From CAIWHR01 sp963846855 (GTDB lineage Bacteria; Pseudomonadota; Gammaproteobacteria; Burkholderiales; Casimicrobiaceae), in assembly GCA_963846855.1 (NCBI GenBank), contig CAWJXK010000008.1, positions 930,001 through 994,000 of the forward strand: a stretch of DNA of 64,000 nucleotides, given 5' to 3'. The notes beneath the pieces were generated by a model, which saw only the letters and a list, made by a program, of their open reading frames with translations, made no database searches and was not told the origin of the DNA. Both the position numbers and the translations under genes were made by a program. Within the stretch, counting starts at the first letter, position 1. Every line of letters begins with the position of its first letter. Positions 8,590 through 17,540 of this stretch are shown here, piece by piece.

Positions 8590-9078
8590 CATGTTCGTGG
8601 CGTTCTTCTCGTGGAAAGAGTCTTCGCACGCATCGAGTCTACGAACGGCCCGACGATGCGGAAAGCGCAGAGGATCCGGATGCGGGCCGAATTTTCGCTC
8701 ATGACGGGGCAGGAGAAGAGCGACTGTACGCGCGCGGCGCGGGAATACTACGTTGGCGGCAAGCAATGCGGATATGTTTGTCGACCGGAGGGAGTCGCCG
8801 AAGGGTGAGCGGAAAAGCTCGAAGCGCACGCCGTCGAACCGGAACAGTCCCGCCGGAGAGCCCGCCCACAGGTAACCGTCGGCCGTCTGCGCGAAAGCCG
8901 ACGGCTCAGGAGCGCCATCCTTGAACGTCCAGCTCTCATGAACGAGCCGCTGGACTTCGGACGGTGCCGTTTGCGCCATCGCCCATTCAGGGTCGAAGGC
9001 AGCAACCAGCGCGATCACGATGGCTGCAATCGTGGTCCGCGGCCGGGCAACGCTGAACATACTTCGTCGTCGAGACAA
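8590..9078 (-). pseudogene. collapsed second copy of the kinase-regulator-DoxX operon
   Basis: A relic on the minus strand, in operon order. From 9078 down it encodes a signal peptide and the first propeller blade of a second histidine kinase (FAQTADGYLWAGSPAGLFRF), up to about residue 108. It then jumps directly to kinase C-terminal residues (PAPRAYSRSSPA, compare PGPRAYSSDSPA in the intact copy) and a stop overlapping an ATG. The next twelve codons match the response regulator start (MSENSARIRILC versus MNEDSARIKILC). The sequence then jumps to the region just upstream of doxX and its GTG start (MRRLF). Two large internal deletions therefore removed most of a paralogous operon. The apparent 220-residue ORF here is a read-through product, not a working protein. 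Confidence 0.8.
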
Positions 9079-9506
9079 TCGTGCCCTTCTTACAAAGCGT
9101 CAAAGAGGGGTTGACGCGAATATCTGACTTTTTTCATCGAGTATTCGCCGGCGCCTAACGCATCGGGCCGACGTCCTGCGGCCCCCGCCACTTGGTCGGA
9201 CCTCTGGTAGGCGCCGTCGCCTCCCGTCGAAGCGCGACAGGCCGACCTGCATCGGAATTTTTCCTCGATGTTCAATTCTGCACCTGCTGCCCTGCCGTGT
9301 CACCGGGACCGCGCACCGGCGACGCGGCTTCTCACGAAACGACGATGCGCCAACGCGTGGCACCCGCCCTAGCCGGTGTGTTCGAGCATGCTGCGGCGCG
9401 ATGGCTATCAACTCGACGGCGACTCGCGTCCTTCGTTACGGCAGGCCGGTGCGAAACGCTCAGCCTCCTCGCTTAATCACGAGGCCGTCACCAATGCGGC
9501 GGCGAA
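9079..9506. other. intergenic region
   Basis: About 430 bases with no convincing gene, terminator or repeat. The ORFs in it have no ribosome binding site and biased composition. Confidence 0.5.
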
Positions 9507-9764
9507 TCAAACCGGATCGAAATTGCGACAGGCACGAGCGTTTGGCCCCTCGCGCCCACGCCCTATCCCGATTGACTTTGCTTCGTCACCGACGATCCGC
9601 AGTCGGGGTCTGGTGCGATTTGCCGTTCTCGCAGCCGCGTGAACGCGTCGAGCGTGGAGAGCCCTGTTCCAGAAGTTCCCGGCCAACCGGACGAGGCCCC
9701 ACATGAGAAGCCCGGTACACCCGGCGACGCAGAGTTGGATTAGCAGCCAAGTCGAATTGTCCAT
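9507..9764 (-). CDS. small single-pass membrane protein
   Basis: An 85-residue protein with one N-terminal hydrophobic helix (residues 6-28, WLLIQLCVAGCTGLLMWGLV) followed by an Arg-rich cytoplasmic-looking tail. The ATG at 9764 has AGGAG six to seven bases upstream, which decides the start. No homologue is recognised. It lies between the GntP gene and the decayed kinase operon, about 100 bases upstream of the GntP 3' end. Confidence 0.5.
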   Translation of the reverse strand: MDNSTWLLIQLCVAGCTGLLMWGLVRLAGNFWNRALHARRVHAAARTANRTRPRLRIVGDEAKSIGIGRGREGPNARACRNFDPV

Positions 9765-9870
9765 GTCGATCTCCTGCGTCAAATCGGAAACGTTCGCGGC
9801 GAGCGCGCCCGAGAGATTTTCGCGCAACTCCGATGCCCCTCACGGGCGTTTACGGTAAGAGAGGCGCCAG

Positions 9871-11264
9871 TTAATAGAGTCCGGTGAAATAGAACACGCC
9901 GATTGCCACCGCGACGGCGGCGGTCTTGACGAGCGTGATTGCGAAGACGTCGCGATAGGCTTCCTTGTGCGTCAGCCCCGTGACTGCGAGAAGCGTGATC
10001 ACCGCGCCGTTGTGCGGCAGCGTGTCCATGCCGCCGCTCGCCATCGCGGCAATGCGGTGCAGGACTTCGAGCGGGATGCCGGACGCCTGGGCCGCTGAGA
10101 TGAAACGGTCAGCCATCGTGGCGAGTGCGATGCTCATACCGCCCGACGCCGATCCCGTGACGCCGGCGAGCGCCGTTACCGTGACCGCCTCGTTGACGAG
10201 CACCCCAGGGATCGCCTTCAGGCCCGTCTGCGATCACGAGGAAGCCCGGCAGCGCCGCGATCACCGCGCCGAAGCCGTACTCCGACGCGGTATTAGTTGC
10301 CGCGAGCAGCGCACCGGCGACCGCGGCCTTGCTGCCCTCGGCGAAGCGCTCCTTGAGCGCCCCGAACGCCAACGCCACTACGGTGAGGATGCCGAGCAGG
10401 AGCGCGCCTTCCACCGCCCAGATCGCCGCCGCCGCCGACACCTGGGTCAGCACCGGCTTCCCGAGGCCGGGCAGCACGGCAGAATGCGTTTCGCCGTAGA
10501 AGCGCGGGATGAGCAGAATGAAAACCTTGTTCATCACGCCGACGATGACGAGCGGCGCAGACGGCGACCCAGGGGTCAGGGAGGGTCTCCGCGGCGAAGG
10601 GCTCGGGCTCGTTGACGAGCTTCGTGCCGTAGCCTTCGCCCGCCGCGGCGGCCTGCCGGCGCCGCCACTCCAGGTACGCGAGGCCGGTGACCAGGATGAA
10701 CAGCGCGCCGATCACGCCCAGCCAAGGGGCTGCCCAAGTGTCGGTCTTGAAAAACGACGTCGGGATGATGTTCTGGATCTGCGGCGTCCCGGGCAGCGCA
10801 TCCATCGTGAAGGTGAACGCGCCAAGCGCGATGGTCCCGGGGATGAGGCGCTTCGGAATGCCTCCCTGCCGGAACATCTCCGCCGCGAACGGGTAGACCG
10901 CGAACACCACGACGAAAAGCGACACGCCGCCGTAGGTGAGGAGCGCGCAGACCAGCACGATGGAGAGAATACTGCGCTTGCGCCCCACAAGGCCGATCAC
11001 CGCTGTGACGATCGAGCGCGCGAAGCCCGAGAGCTCGATCACCTTGCCGAACACCGCGCCGAGCAGGAACACGGGCAGGTAAGACTTGATGAAAAGCACC
11101 ATCTTGTCCATGAACACACCGCTGAAGACCGGCGCCACGAGCGCCGGGTCGGTGGCGAGCACCGCGAGCAGTGCGCAAATCGGGGCGAACAGAATGACGC
11201 TGAAGCCGCGATAGGCGACGAACATCAGCAGCGCGAGGGCCAGCACCACGACGACGAGGCTCAT
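9871..11264 (-). pseudogene. GntP-family permease, broken by two frameshifts
   Basis: A GntP/DsdX-type carboxylate permease, probably for 3-hydroxybutyrate or acetoacetate given the operon. The coding is split over three frames. Codons from MSLVVVVLALALLMF run to DPWVAV near 10560, then a second frame PLVIVGVMNKVFILLIPRFYG runs to FLVIADG near 10230, then a third frame LKAIPGVLVNEAVTVTAL runs to the end. Each switch corresponds to one extra base; the second is in a GGG run. The joined product would be about 463 residues with 12 or so membrane helices, the normal size. All three parts keep family sequence, so the damage is recent or is a sequencing error. It is the last gene of the bdh-atoDA operon, 25 bases after the CBS gene. 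Confidence 0.8.
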
Positions 11265-11289
11265 GTGCGCATCCTCAATGGCCGCTCGG

Positions 11290-11758
11290 CTAGGGAATGA
11301 GCAGCGCGGCCCGCTCGTCGTGCAGCCTGCGCAGCAGCCGCTCGTTCCGCTCAATGAGGGAGCCCATCAGGTCGGGCACCGAGAGCACGCCCAGCACGCG
11401 GCCGTGCTCGACGACTGGAAGATGGCGGATGCGGCTGCGATACATGAGCGTCACGCACTCGGGTACCCTGGCGTCGGGGGCCACGGTGTGCACCTGCGTG
11501 GTCATGATCTCGTGCACTGCGGTGCGCCGCGGCAGCAGCACTCCGCGGGCGATGTCGCGCTCCGACGCCACACCCACCAGCTTTTCTTCTGCGAGAACCG
11601 GCAGGAACGCGATGTCGCTTCTGCTCCATTTCGTCCAGCGCGGCGAGCGCCGTGGTGCCGGGCGAGACGCTGACGACCGGCTGGCGCTTTTCCGCGATCA
11701 GTTCGCCCGCCGTGGCGAACGGCATGAGCTGCTCGAGCGAGCGCAGGCGCGTCTGCAC
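11290..11758 (-). pseudogene. CBS-domain protein with one frameshift
   Basis: A protein of about 155 residues with a pair of CBS motifs, which usually bind adenine nucleotides to regulate a partner. The N-terminal half (GELIAEKRQPVVSVSP) is in one frame. After EMEQK, near 11610-11620, the coding moves to another frame (DIAFLPVLAEEKLVGVASER), then VHEIMTTQVHTVAPDA and RIRHLPVVEHGRVLGVLS. One extra base explains the switch. The GTG start at 11758 shares its first base with the stop of the CoA-transferase B gene, and GGAG is five bases upstream. It may regulate the neighbouring transporter or CoA-transferase; that is a guess from position. Confidence 0.75.
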
Positions 11759-12405
11759 TAGAGCTCCATCGTCGAAACGTTTTCGGACACCGCGAGCTCG
11801 GCCTCGGTAGCTTCGCGCACCTGCCCCACCGTCACCCCGGGCGCGGTCTCGAGCAGCGTGGCGCGCCCGCCGGGGAAGCCGATCACCGCGAGCTCGGTGA
11901 CGACGAGGTCGACCGTGCGCAGCGAAGTGAGCGGCAGCGAGCATTGCCTGACGATCTTCGGCTGGCCCTTCGCCGTGTGCTGCATGGCGACGATCACGCG
12001 CTTCGCCCCGGACACGAGGTCCATGGCGCCGCCCATGCCGGGCACCATCTTTCCGGGGATCATCCAGTTGGCGAGACGGCCGGCGCCGTCGACCTGAAGG
12101 GCGCCGAGCACCGTCACGTCGAGGTGCCCCCCGCGGATCAGCCCGAAGGACATCGCGCTGTCGAAAGTGCAGGCACCCGGGAGCGCGCTGACCGGCTTCC
12201 CGCCAGCGTCGGTGAGGAGCGGATGGTGCATGCCGTCCGTCGGGGCACCGGTGCCGATCAGCCCGTTTTCCGACTGGAAGTACACGCGCAGGCCGGGCGG
12301 CACGAACTGCGACACGAGCGTCGGGATACCTATTCCGAGGTTGACGAGCATGCCGTCGCGCAGCTCGCGCGCGATTCGCTTGGCGATGATGGTCTGGGCG
12401 TCCAT
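11758..12405 (-). CDS. atoA: 3-oxoacid/acetoacetate CoA-transferase subunit B
   Basis: The beta subunit (215 residues) of a type I CoA-transferase, which moves CoA from succinyl-CoA or acetyl-CoA to acetoacetate. The catalytic glutamate is in the SENGLIG motif near residue 46, preceded by NLGIGIPTLVSQF, both diagnostic of this subunit. It starts three bases after the alpha subunit gene and its stop overlaps the CBS gene start. With the dehydrogenase and permease in the same operon it should serve 3-hydroxybutyrate/acetoacetate use. The subfamily (AtoA versus ScoB) cannot be told by eye. Confidence 0.92.
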   Translation of the reverse strand: MDAQTIIAKRIARELRDGMLVNLGIGIPTLVSQFVPPGLRVYFQSENGLIGTGAPTDGMHHPLLTDAGGKPVSALPGACTFDSAMSFGLIRGGHLDVTVLGALQVDGAGRLANWMIPGKMVPGMGGAMDLVSGAKRVIVAMQHTAKGQPKIVRQCSLPLTSLRTVDLVVTELAVIGFPGGRATLLETAPGVTVGQVREATEAELAVSENVSTMEL

Positions 12406-12408
12406 GGG

Positions 12409-13056
12409 TCAGGCGTGCGAGATGATGTAGTCGACGACCGGAGCGGGGGTCATCACCTGATCGGGTGCGATCACGCCGACGGGCACGATGTTCTCGGCTT
12501 CCACGATGACGGTGTCGGCCGCCATGGCGATAACCGGGTTGAAATTGCGCGCGGTGAGCGCGTAGTAGAGGTTGCCGATGTAGTCGGCGAGAAACGCGTC
12601 CACCAGCGCGAAATCGGCGCGCAGCGCCGTCTCGAGGAGGTAGGGCTTGCCGTCGACCTCGATGCGTTGCTTGCCTTTTTCCACGACCGTTCCCACGCCG
12701 GTTGACGTGAGCACGCCGCCCAGCCCGAAGCCGCCGGCGCGGATGCGCTCGATGAGGGTGCCCTGCGGCACGAGGTCCACCTCCAGCTCGCCGGCGAGCA
12801 TCTTCTTCTGCGTCTCGGGATTGAGGCCGATGTGGCTCGCGATCGTCTTCTTCACCGCGCCGGCGCTGATCAGCTTGCCGATGCCGATGCCGGGGAGCGC
12901 GTTGTCGTTTGCGATCACCGTGAGATTTCTCTTGCCCTGGCGTACCAGCTCCTCCACCAGACGCTCGGGCGTGCCCACGCCCATGAATCCGCCGATCATC
13001 ACGGTCGCGCCGTCCGGGATCAATGCGGCGGCATCCTTCAGCAAGATGGTTTTCAT
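12409..13056 (-). CDS. atoD: 3-oxoacid/acetoacetate CoA-transferase subunit A
   Basis: The alpha subunit (215 residues) of the same type I CoA-transferase. The glycine-rich CoA-binding motif TVMIGGFMGVGTPERL is near residues 18-33, with PQGTLIERIRAGG and LGGVLTSTGVGT further on, and the C-terminus VEAENIVPVGVIAPDQ. All are typical of AtoD/ScoA, and the length is normal. The ATG overlaps the stop of the 3-hydroxybutyrate dehydrogenase gene by ATGA, so translation is coupled. Confidence 0.93.
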   Translation of the reverse strand: MKTILLKDAAALIPDGATVMIGGFMGVGTPERLVEELVRQGKRNLTVIANDNALPGIGIGKLISAGAVKKTIASHIGLNPETQKKMLAGELEVDLVPQGTLIERIRAGGFGLGGVLTSTGVGTVVEKGKQRIEVDGKPYLLETALRADFALVDAFLADYIGNLYYALTARNFNPVIAMAADTVIVEAENIVPVGVIAPDQVMTPAPVVDYIISHA

Positions 13057-13859
13057 TGGGCCGTCCAGCCTCCGTCCACGGGCAGCGCGATGCCACGGAT
13101 TTGCCGCGCGGCCTGCGAGCAGAGGAATAGCGCCGCCGCGCCGATCTCTTCCGACGTCGCGAACTCGAGCGACGGCTGCTTGTCACCGAGCAGCTTCGCC
13201 CTCGCCGCATCGGGAGCGAGGTTATGCCGGGCGGCGAGAGCGTCGATCTGCTGCTGCACGAGGGGCGTCAGCACCCAGCCGGGGCAGATCGCGTTGCAGG
13301 TGATTCCGGTGGTCGCGGTTTCGAGCGCCACGACCTTGGTCAGTCCGATGATGCCGTGCTTCGCGGCCACGTACGCCGCTTTCTGCGCGGAAGCGACCAG
13401 GCCGTGCGTCGAGGCGATGTTGACGATGCGGCCCCAGTTGCGCGCCCTCATGTACGGCAGCGCGGCACGGACGGCGTGGAACGCTGCTGACAGATTGATC
13501 GCGATCACCGCGTCCCATTTCTCGACCGGAAACTCGTCCACCGGCGCGACGTGCTGAATGCCCGCGTTGTTCACCAGGACGTCCACGCCGCCCAGCTCGC
13601 GCGCCGCCTGCGCGACCATCGCAGTGATGTCGGCGGGCTTGGACATGTCGGCGGCGCTGTAGGCCGCCTTCACCTTGTATTGAGATCGGAGCTCAGCGAG
13701 CAGACTTTCGATCAATGCTTGCTCGCCGAAGCCGTTCAGCACGACGTTTGCTCCGGCGCCGGCCAGCGCGCGCGCGATGCCGAGCCCAATGCCGCTCGTC
13801 GAGCCGGTCACCAGCGCGACTCTGCCGGCGAGGCTCACCATTTCCCTGGGGTTTGTCAT
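13053..13859 (-). CDS. bdhA: 3-hydroxybutyrate dehydrogenase (SDR family)
   Basis: A 268-residue classical short-chain dehydrogenase that interconverts (R)-3-hydroxybutyrate and acetoacetate with NAD. The cofactor motif VTGSTSGIGLGIARAL is near residues 17-32, NNAG follows, and the catalytic Ser, Tyr and Lys are in NIASTHGLVAS and AYVAAKHGIIGLTK. GWVLTPLVQQQI and KQPSLEFATSEEIG are typical of bacterial 3-hydroxybutyrate dehydrogenases. The ATG at 13859 gives about ten residues more than the usual N-terminus and has only a weak ribosome site. It is the first gene of the operon bdhA-atoD-atoA-CBS-gntP, consistent with use of PHB breakdown products. Confidence 0.9.
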   Translation of the reverse strand: MTNPREMVSLAGRVALVTGSTSGIGLGIARALAGAGANVVLNGFGEQALIESLLAELRSQYKVKAAYSAADMSKPADITAMVAQAARELGGVDVLVNNAGIQHVAPVDEFPVEKWDAVIAINLSAAFHAVRAALPYMRARNWGRIVNIASTHGLVASAQKAAYVAAKHGIIGLTKVVALETATTGITCNAICPGWVLTPLVQQQIDALAARHNLAPDAARAKLLGDKQPSLEFATSEEIGAAALFLCSQAARQIRGIALPVDGGWTAQ

Positions 13860-14011
13860 GTTCGGTATCGTAGCCAGCGAAACGCCGTGAGTCGTTAGCG
13901 AAACGTCGGCATTTCGTCGACGTTCGCGCCGCACGCGATCGAGCGCGCAATCATTGATGTGCATCAAAGATGCCCGCGACGAGCACCAAAGACCAGGCAC
14001 GCTTGCCAACG

Positions 14012-14290
14012 CGATTTCTTGCGTCTCTACTCCTACGGCGTAGCGCCCCTCGGCCGACGGGTAAGGGTGCGCTTCGACAGGCTCGAGCTGGACGAGGCGA
14101 GCGCGACCTTGCTGTGCGACGGCGAAGCGATCGTCGTCGCGCCGACGCCGTTCGCCCTTCCTTGGACGCGCACGGCTATCAGCCTCGTTTCTCACGAAAA
14201 ACGCCTTGTTGGATCAGGTGTGCAAACATCGGTTCGTCAGTGGAGCACGGGCACTGCTTGCCAATGGCGGGCTCCGTGGTTCGGATTCCG
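14012..14290 (+). pseudogene. decayed CadC-like winged-helix regulator
   Basis: Remnant of a second copy of the regulator at 3449-4006. In one frame VRFDRLELDEASATL and EAIVVAPTPFAL match its start. Then, after an indel, FLTKNALLDQVCKHRFVS, near 14192-14250 in a second frame, matches VTKNALLDLVWGHRFV. The wing and C-terminal part are unrecognisable. At least one frameshift and one deletion are needed, so the gene is dead. Confidence 0.75.
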
Positions 14291-14470
14291 GCAGACACAG
14301 GGCGCGCCAAAATGCAGGCGATAACGCCCCGTTAACTAAACCCCGACGAAATGTTGAGCATTCGCTGACGACAAGCCGCGTGCCGACCGCTACTGTGCAG
14401 TCCAGTCGATCGTCGCCACCGGACCTGGTTTGTGGTGACAGTCATTCCATCAGCGAAGCGAGGCAATACC

Positions 14471-14680
14471 GTGACGGACTACAAACCGCTTTTGAGCTCC
14501 GCGCCCGCGCACAGCATCCTGAACGCGCAGGCGTTCCATTACACCAACAGTGCCGCAACGGACATTCGCAAAACGTTCGCAAGGTTCAGGCGGCGCCGCG
14601 GGAAGGCAGATGACCCCTCCCTCGACGTCACGAGCAACGTTCGGTCGTTGTATCGACGCAACGGCGTTTGCACCGATTAG
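14471..14680 (+). CDS. small hypothetical protein
   Basis: A 69-residue basic protein with a Tyr/Ser-rich N-terminus (TDYKPLLSSAPAHSILN) and the segment FHYTNSAATDIRKTFARFRR, a pattern I associate with small conserved proteobacterial hypotheticals. GTG start with GAGG about eight bases upstream. It ends ten bases before the Sel1 gene and is probably co-transcribed with it. Confidence 0.45.
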   Translation: MTDYKPLLSSAPAHSILNAQAFHYTNSAATDIRKTFARFRRRRGKADDPSLDVTSNVRSLYRRNGVCTD

Positions 14681-14690
14681 GGAGAAGCAG

Positions 14691-15491
14691 GTGACGACAG
14701 CGCGCACTTTCGTCGCCGCGATCGCGGCGAGCGCTTTGTTGATACTGTCGAGAGCCGAAGCGGCGCCCGTCGGCGAGCCGGATGGGAGATGGGCAAACGC
14801 CCCCGCTCTCGGTGCGGCCGTCAATGCGAACGCAAGTGCGCCCGAGCTACTCGTTGGCGCAGCCGAGGCTGGAAACACCGAGGCGATGAACTTTCTCGGC
14901 GTGCTGTACGCGATCGGGACGCAGGTGCCGCGAGACTATTCGACGGCGCTCCACTGGTTCCAGAAGGCGATCGACCTCGGCTCGAGCGATGCGATGAACA
15001 ACCTCGCCAGGATGTACCTGGTCGGCATGGGCGTCCCGCGCGACTACGTTAACGCCCTGCGGTGGTTCGAGCGGGCCGCCGCGCGCGGCAACGTGCACAG
15101 CATGTACAGCGCCGCAGTCATGGCGGAAGAGGGTCTCGGCACTTCGCGTGATCGGAAGCGGGCGAGGACAATGTATCGCCAAGCGGCCAAGTCTGGCGTC
15201 GTCCCGGCGATGATCTGGGTAGGCGACGATTATGCGCGTGACGCGACCGAAGAGCGCGACCTCGTCGAGGCGTATGCATGGCTTGAGCTCGCGTTGCAAT
15301 CGAACGTGCAGGAAGAGCTTCAGATCCAGCTTTTGGCCAAGATCGACCGTGTCGGAGCGCGCCTTCCGGCAGAACGTCGGGACGCAGCCAGGACGCGTGC
15401 AACGCACCTCGCCGAGCTTCTGCGCAACCATCCGCCTCCGGGACCGCGCGAGGCGGCGTTTACTCGGTCCTCTTACGCTTCGAGCCAATGA
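14691..15491 (+). CDS. exported Sel1-repeat (TPR-like) protein
   Basis: A 266-residue protein with a signal peptide (residues 1-24, ending AEA-AP) and four to five Sel1-like repeats: AEAGNTEAMNFLGVLYAIGT, LGSSDAMNNLARMYLVGMG, ARGNVHSMYSAAVMAEEGLG, KSGVVPAMIWVGDDYAR. Sel1 repeats fold as helical solenoids used for protein contacts, so it is probably a periplasmic scaffold or modulator. The GTG at 14691 has GGAG six bases upstream and gives the correct signal peptide; upstream in-frame ATGs do not. No specific partner is suggested by the neighbours. Confidence 0.8.
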   Translation: MTTARTFVAAIAASALLILSRAEAAPVGEPDGRWANAPALGAAVNANASAPELLVGAAEAGNTEAMNFLGVLYAIGTQVPRDYSTALHWFQKAIDLGSSDAMNNLARMYLVGMGVPRDYVNALRWFERAAARGNVHSMYSAAVMAEEGLGTSRDRKRARTMYRQAAKSGVVPAMIWVGDDYARDATEERDLVEAYAWLELALQSNVQEELQIQLLAKIDRVGARLPAERRDAARTRATHLAELLRNHPPPGPREAAFTRSSYASSQ

Positions 15492-15552
15492 ACATGCAGG
15501 ACGGCGTGCCGCGCAACCCACCGTTGCAGTTCCGCGCCTACAGGATGAACGA

Positions 15553-15858
15553 ATGACCGTTCTCACGAATGTGCTGCCGATTCGGCGACCTCGTGCGTGC
15601 CACCACGTGCATTCCGTTCCGCGCATGTCGTCCCCGGACACGAGCGCCAGGCTGAACACCACCCGTCGATGCTCGCTCCGGAAGCCGTCCGCTATCGCTG
15701 ATGCAAGCGTGTGGCTCGAGTGCAGCGCCGAGCTGTTCGATGTTCGCGCGGTCAACGTTCTTCGCATCCGGGAAGCGATGCAGAACATCAAGCTGGTCGA
15801 GTTCGTCTGTCCGCGCCGCCGGACGCCGCACGCGTCGTTCGCTTCGGATGATGCCGGG
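15553..15858 (+). pseudogene. decayed paralogue of the small CPxC protein
   Basis: The frame from ATG 15553 contains WLECSAELFDVRAVNVLRI and LVEFVCPRRRTPHASF, matching the gene at 2353-2613 (LECNGELLDAASVN and FICPRCNEPHES). The second metal-type cysteine has become Arg. The DNA remains similar past the point where the intact copy has its stop, but small deletions have removed that stop, so the frame reads on into the GNAT gene region. Best read as a decayed copy. Confidence 0.6.
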
Positions 15859-15869
15859 CAGGAATCCGA

Positions 15870-16526
15870 ATGCGATCATCCGGCGTTCCAGTCGAGGTGG
15901 CGGCGCGGCCGCAGCGGGTTGACCGCAGCCGCCCACGCCACCGAACATTGGCCGCGATCAAGCGAGTCCTCGCGAGAATCCTCGTTCGGCGGCACTCGCG
16001 ACCGGCGGCGATTCATGCCACCGCCGTGCTCCGTGACGGAACTCCCGTTCACCTGCGCGCCATACGCCCCGACGACAAGGCGCGGCTGCGAATCGCATTC
16101 GAGCGACTGTCGCCTCGAAGCGTCTACCGATGGTTCTTTCACCCGGTTATGGCGCTCACCCCGGACGTGCTTCGACAGCTTACCGAGCTGGATTTCCGCG
16201 ACCACGTCGGACTGGTTCGCTCTGTGGAGAACGAAACGGGCGAACGGCTGATCGCGGTAGCCCGCTTCGTCCGCGTCGCGCCCCGCAGCGAGCGCGCGGA
16301 GCTCGCGATCACGGTTGCAGACGACTATCAGAATCGCGGCGCGGCCACCTTGCTCCTGCGGCAACTTGTGCGCATTGCGCGTCGCAGCGGTCTCCGCGAG
16401 CTCGTCGCGGATGTGCTCGAAGACAATCGAGAGATGCTCGAAGTCATTCGAGGCACGAAACTGCCGTGCCGACAAACGTCCGAGCACGGCGTCCGCCGTG
16501 TCGTCGTGAGCCTTGTGGAGGATTGA
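15870..16526 (+). CDS. GNAT-family N-acetyltransferase
   Basis: A 218-residue protein. The GNAT domain begins at about residue 50 with LRDGTPVHLRAIRPDDKARL and continues with FERLSPRSVYRWFF, both typical of the acetyltransferase domain also found in protein lysine acetyltransferases. The acetyl-CoA site is around ELAITVADDYQNRGAATLLL (Q/R-x-x-G-x-A) and ends with LEDNREMLEVI. The ATG at 15870 has AGGA six bases upstream. The first 45 residues are Arg-rich and may not be structured. The substrate is unknown. Confidence 0.8.
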   Translation: MRSSGVPVEVAARPQRVDRSRPRHRTLAAIKRVLARILVRRHSRPAAIHATAVLRDGTPVHLRAIRPDDKARLRIAFERLSPRSVYRWFFHPVMALTPDVLRQLTELDFRDHVGLVRSVENETGERLIAVARFVRVAPRSERAELAITVADDYQNRGAATLLLRQLVRIARRSGLRELVADVLEDNREMLEVIRGTKLPCRQTSEHGVRRVVVSLVED

Positions 16527-16577
16527 TCCACCAAGGTGACGAGCTACGAGCGCGATTTGCAAGTCCGCGCGGGGCAG

Positions 16578-17165
16578 TTACATCAACACCTCGAAACCCG
16601 CAGCGCTCTCGAAATCGCGCGGCACGACAGAGCCTGCCTGGCTCGTGGCGATCGGGTGGCCGACGGGATAGCTTGAGGTTTTCGATTGGACGCCATGCAA
16701 GGGCTGTATGACGGCCGGGCGAAACAGATAGACGCCGGCGAAGGGTAGTGCATTCAGGGCATTCTCGGTCTGACCCTTTACCCGCGCCCACATGCTGCGG
16801 CCGCGTTCGGTGCTGTCGGTACCGGCACCGGACACATAGGAGAAGGTCATCGCAGGATTGAGCCGGGCCAATACGGTGGCAATGGCCAGCGTGAGGTCGT
16901 AGGTGATATGTCGGTAGGCCGCCTCGCTCAATCCGGACGAAGACACTCCCAAGCAGAAGAAGCAGGCATCGATCCCCTGCAACTCAGGCTCGACCCGGGT
17001 CAAATCGAACAAATCGTCCTGAACGAGCTGGCGCAGCTTTGGGGGCGCCGGTTCGATTTTCGACCGGCCCAGCGCGATCACCTCACTTACATCCGGCGCG
17101 GCAAGGCACTCACGAAGCACGCCCTGACCAACCATCCCGGAAGCGCCCACGATCAACACCCTCAT
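16578..17165 (-). CDS. NAD(P)-binding epimerase-like protein, shortened C-terminus
   Basis: A 195-residue atypical SDR/NmrA-like protein. The N-terminal dinucleotide motif VLIVGASGMVGQGVLREC is clear, followed by ACFFCLGVSSSG, SYVSGAGTDS and MWARVKGQTENAL, which fit a family often annotated as epimerase. The match to this family ends near SKTSSY; the last 25 residues look unrelated, and the usual C-terminal helix segment is missing. It is probably truncated by a rearrangement or indel near 16680. Whether it still works is unclear. Confidence 0.65.
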   Translation of the reverse strand: MRVLIVGASGMVGQGVLRECLAAPDVSEVIALGRSKIEPAPPKLRQLVQDDLFDLTRVEPELQGIDACFFCLGVSSSGLSEAAYRHITYDLTLAIATVLARLNPAMTFSYVSGAGTDSTERGRSMWARVKGQTENALNALPFAGVYLFRPAVIQPLHGVQSKTSSYPVGHPIATSQAGSVVPRDFESAAGFEVLM

Positions 17166-17354
17166 TGCAAGGTCCCCGGTGGTTCTGGTGCATGGCACGT
17201 CAACTGGATGAGGACTCTTCCTCCCGCAGCGGAAGGCGCGGAAGAACGAGCTCCGGTCCCTCGTACAATTAGTATTGGTCAAGGCCGATTGTCACGCAAT
17301 TGAACGGCCGACGCCGTCCCACTCCCGCAAACCCGTCCCTCGCCCGGAGCCGTC

Positions 17355-17540
17355 ATGTATCACTACCCCGCGGACATCTACACGGAACCCGAACCGGATG
17401 CCGACACGCTTGCCAACCTTGGACCACTCGTCGGCATGGCCGGCATCTGGGCCAGCGCCGACGGCCTGGACGTCAATCCGAAACCCGAAGGTGCCGAAAA
17501 TCAGCCCTACATCGAGCACTACGAGCTTCAACCGGCCGAA
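17355..17540 (+). pseudogene. 5' fragment of a nitrobindin-like heme-binding protein
   Basis: The first 60 codons (MYHYPADIYTEPEPDADTL, then LGPLVGMAGIWASADGLDVN and PYIEHYELQP) are the N-terminal part of the nitrobindin/FABP-like heme-binding beta-barrel family. Right after YELQP the sequence switches to KatG-derived DNA, so two thirds of the barrel are missing. The ORF runs on out of family to 17600. Confidence 0.75.

Noticed and set aside
10509..11300. 263-codon plus-strand ORF opposite the permease
   Set aside because: His/Glu/Arg-rich antisense shadow typical of GC-rich membrane genes read backward.
11351..13210. 619-codon minus-strand ORF across the CoA-transferase genes
   Set aside because: It is a shadow of atoD and atoA with Arg/His-rich composition. 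Only its last part carries the real CBS N-terminus, which has its own start.
15232..16251. 339-codon ORF through the end of the Sel1 gene and into the GNAT gene
   Set aside because: It joins the out-of-frame end of Sel1, the decayed CPxC paralogue and GNAT antiphase sequence. Only the middle part has meaning.
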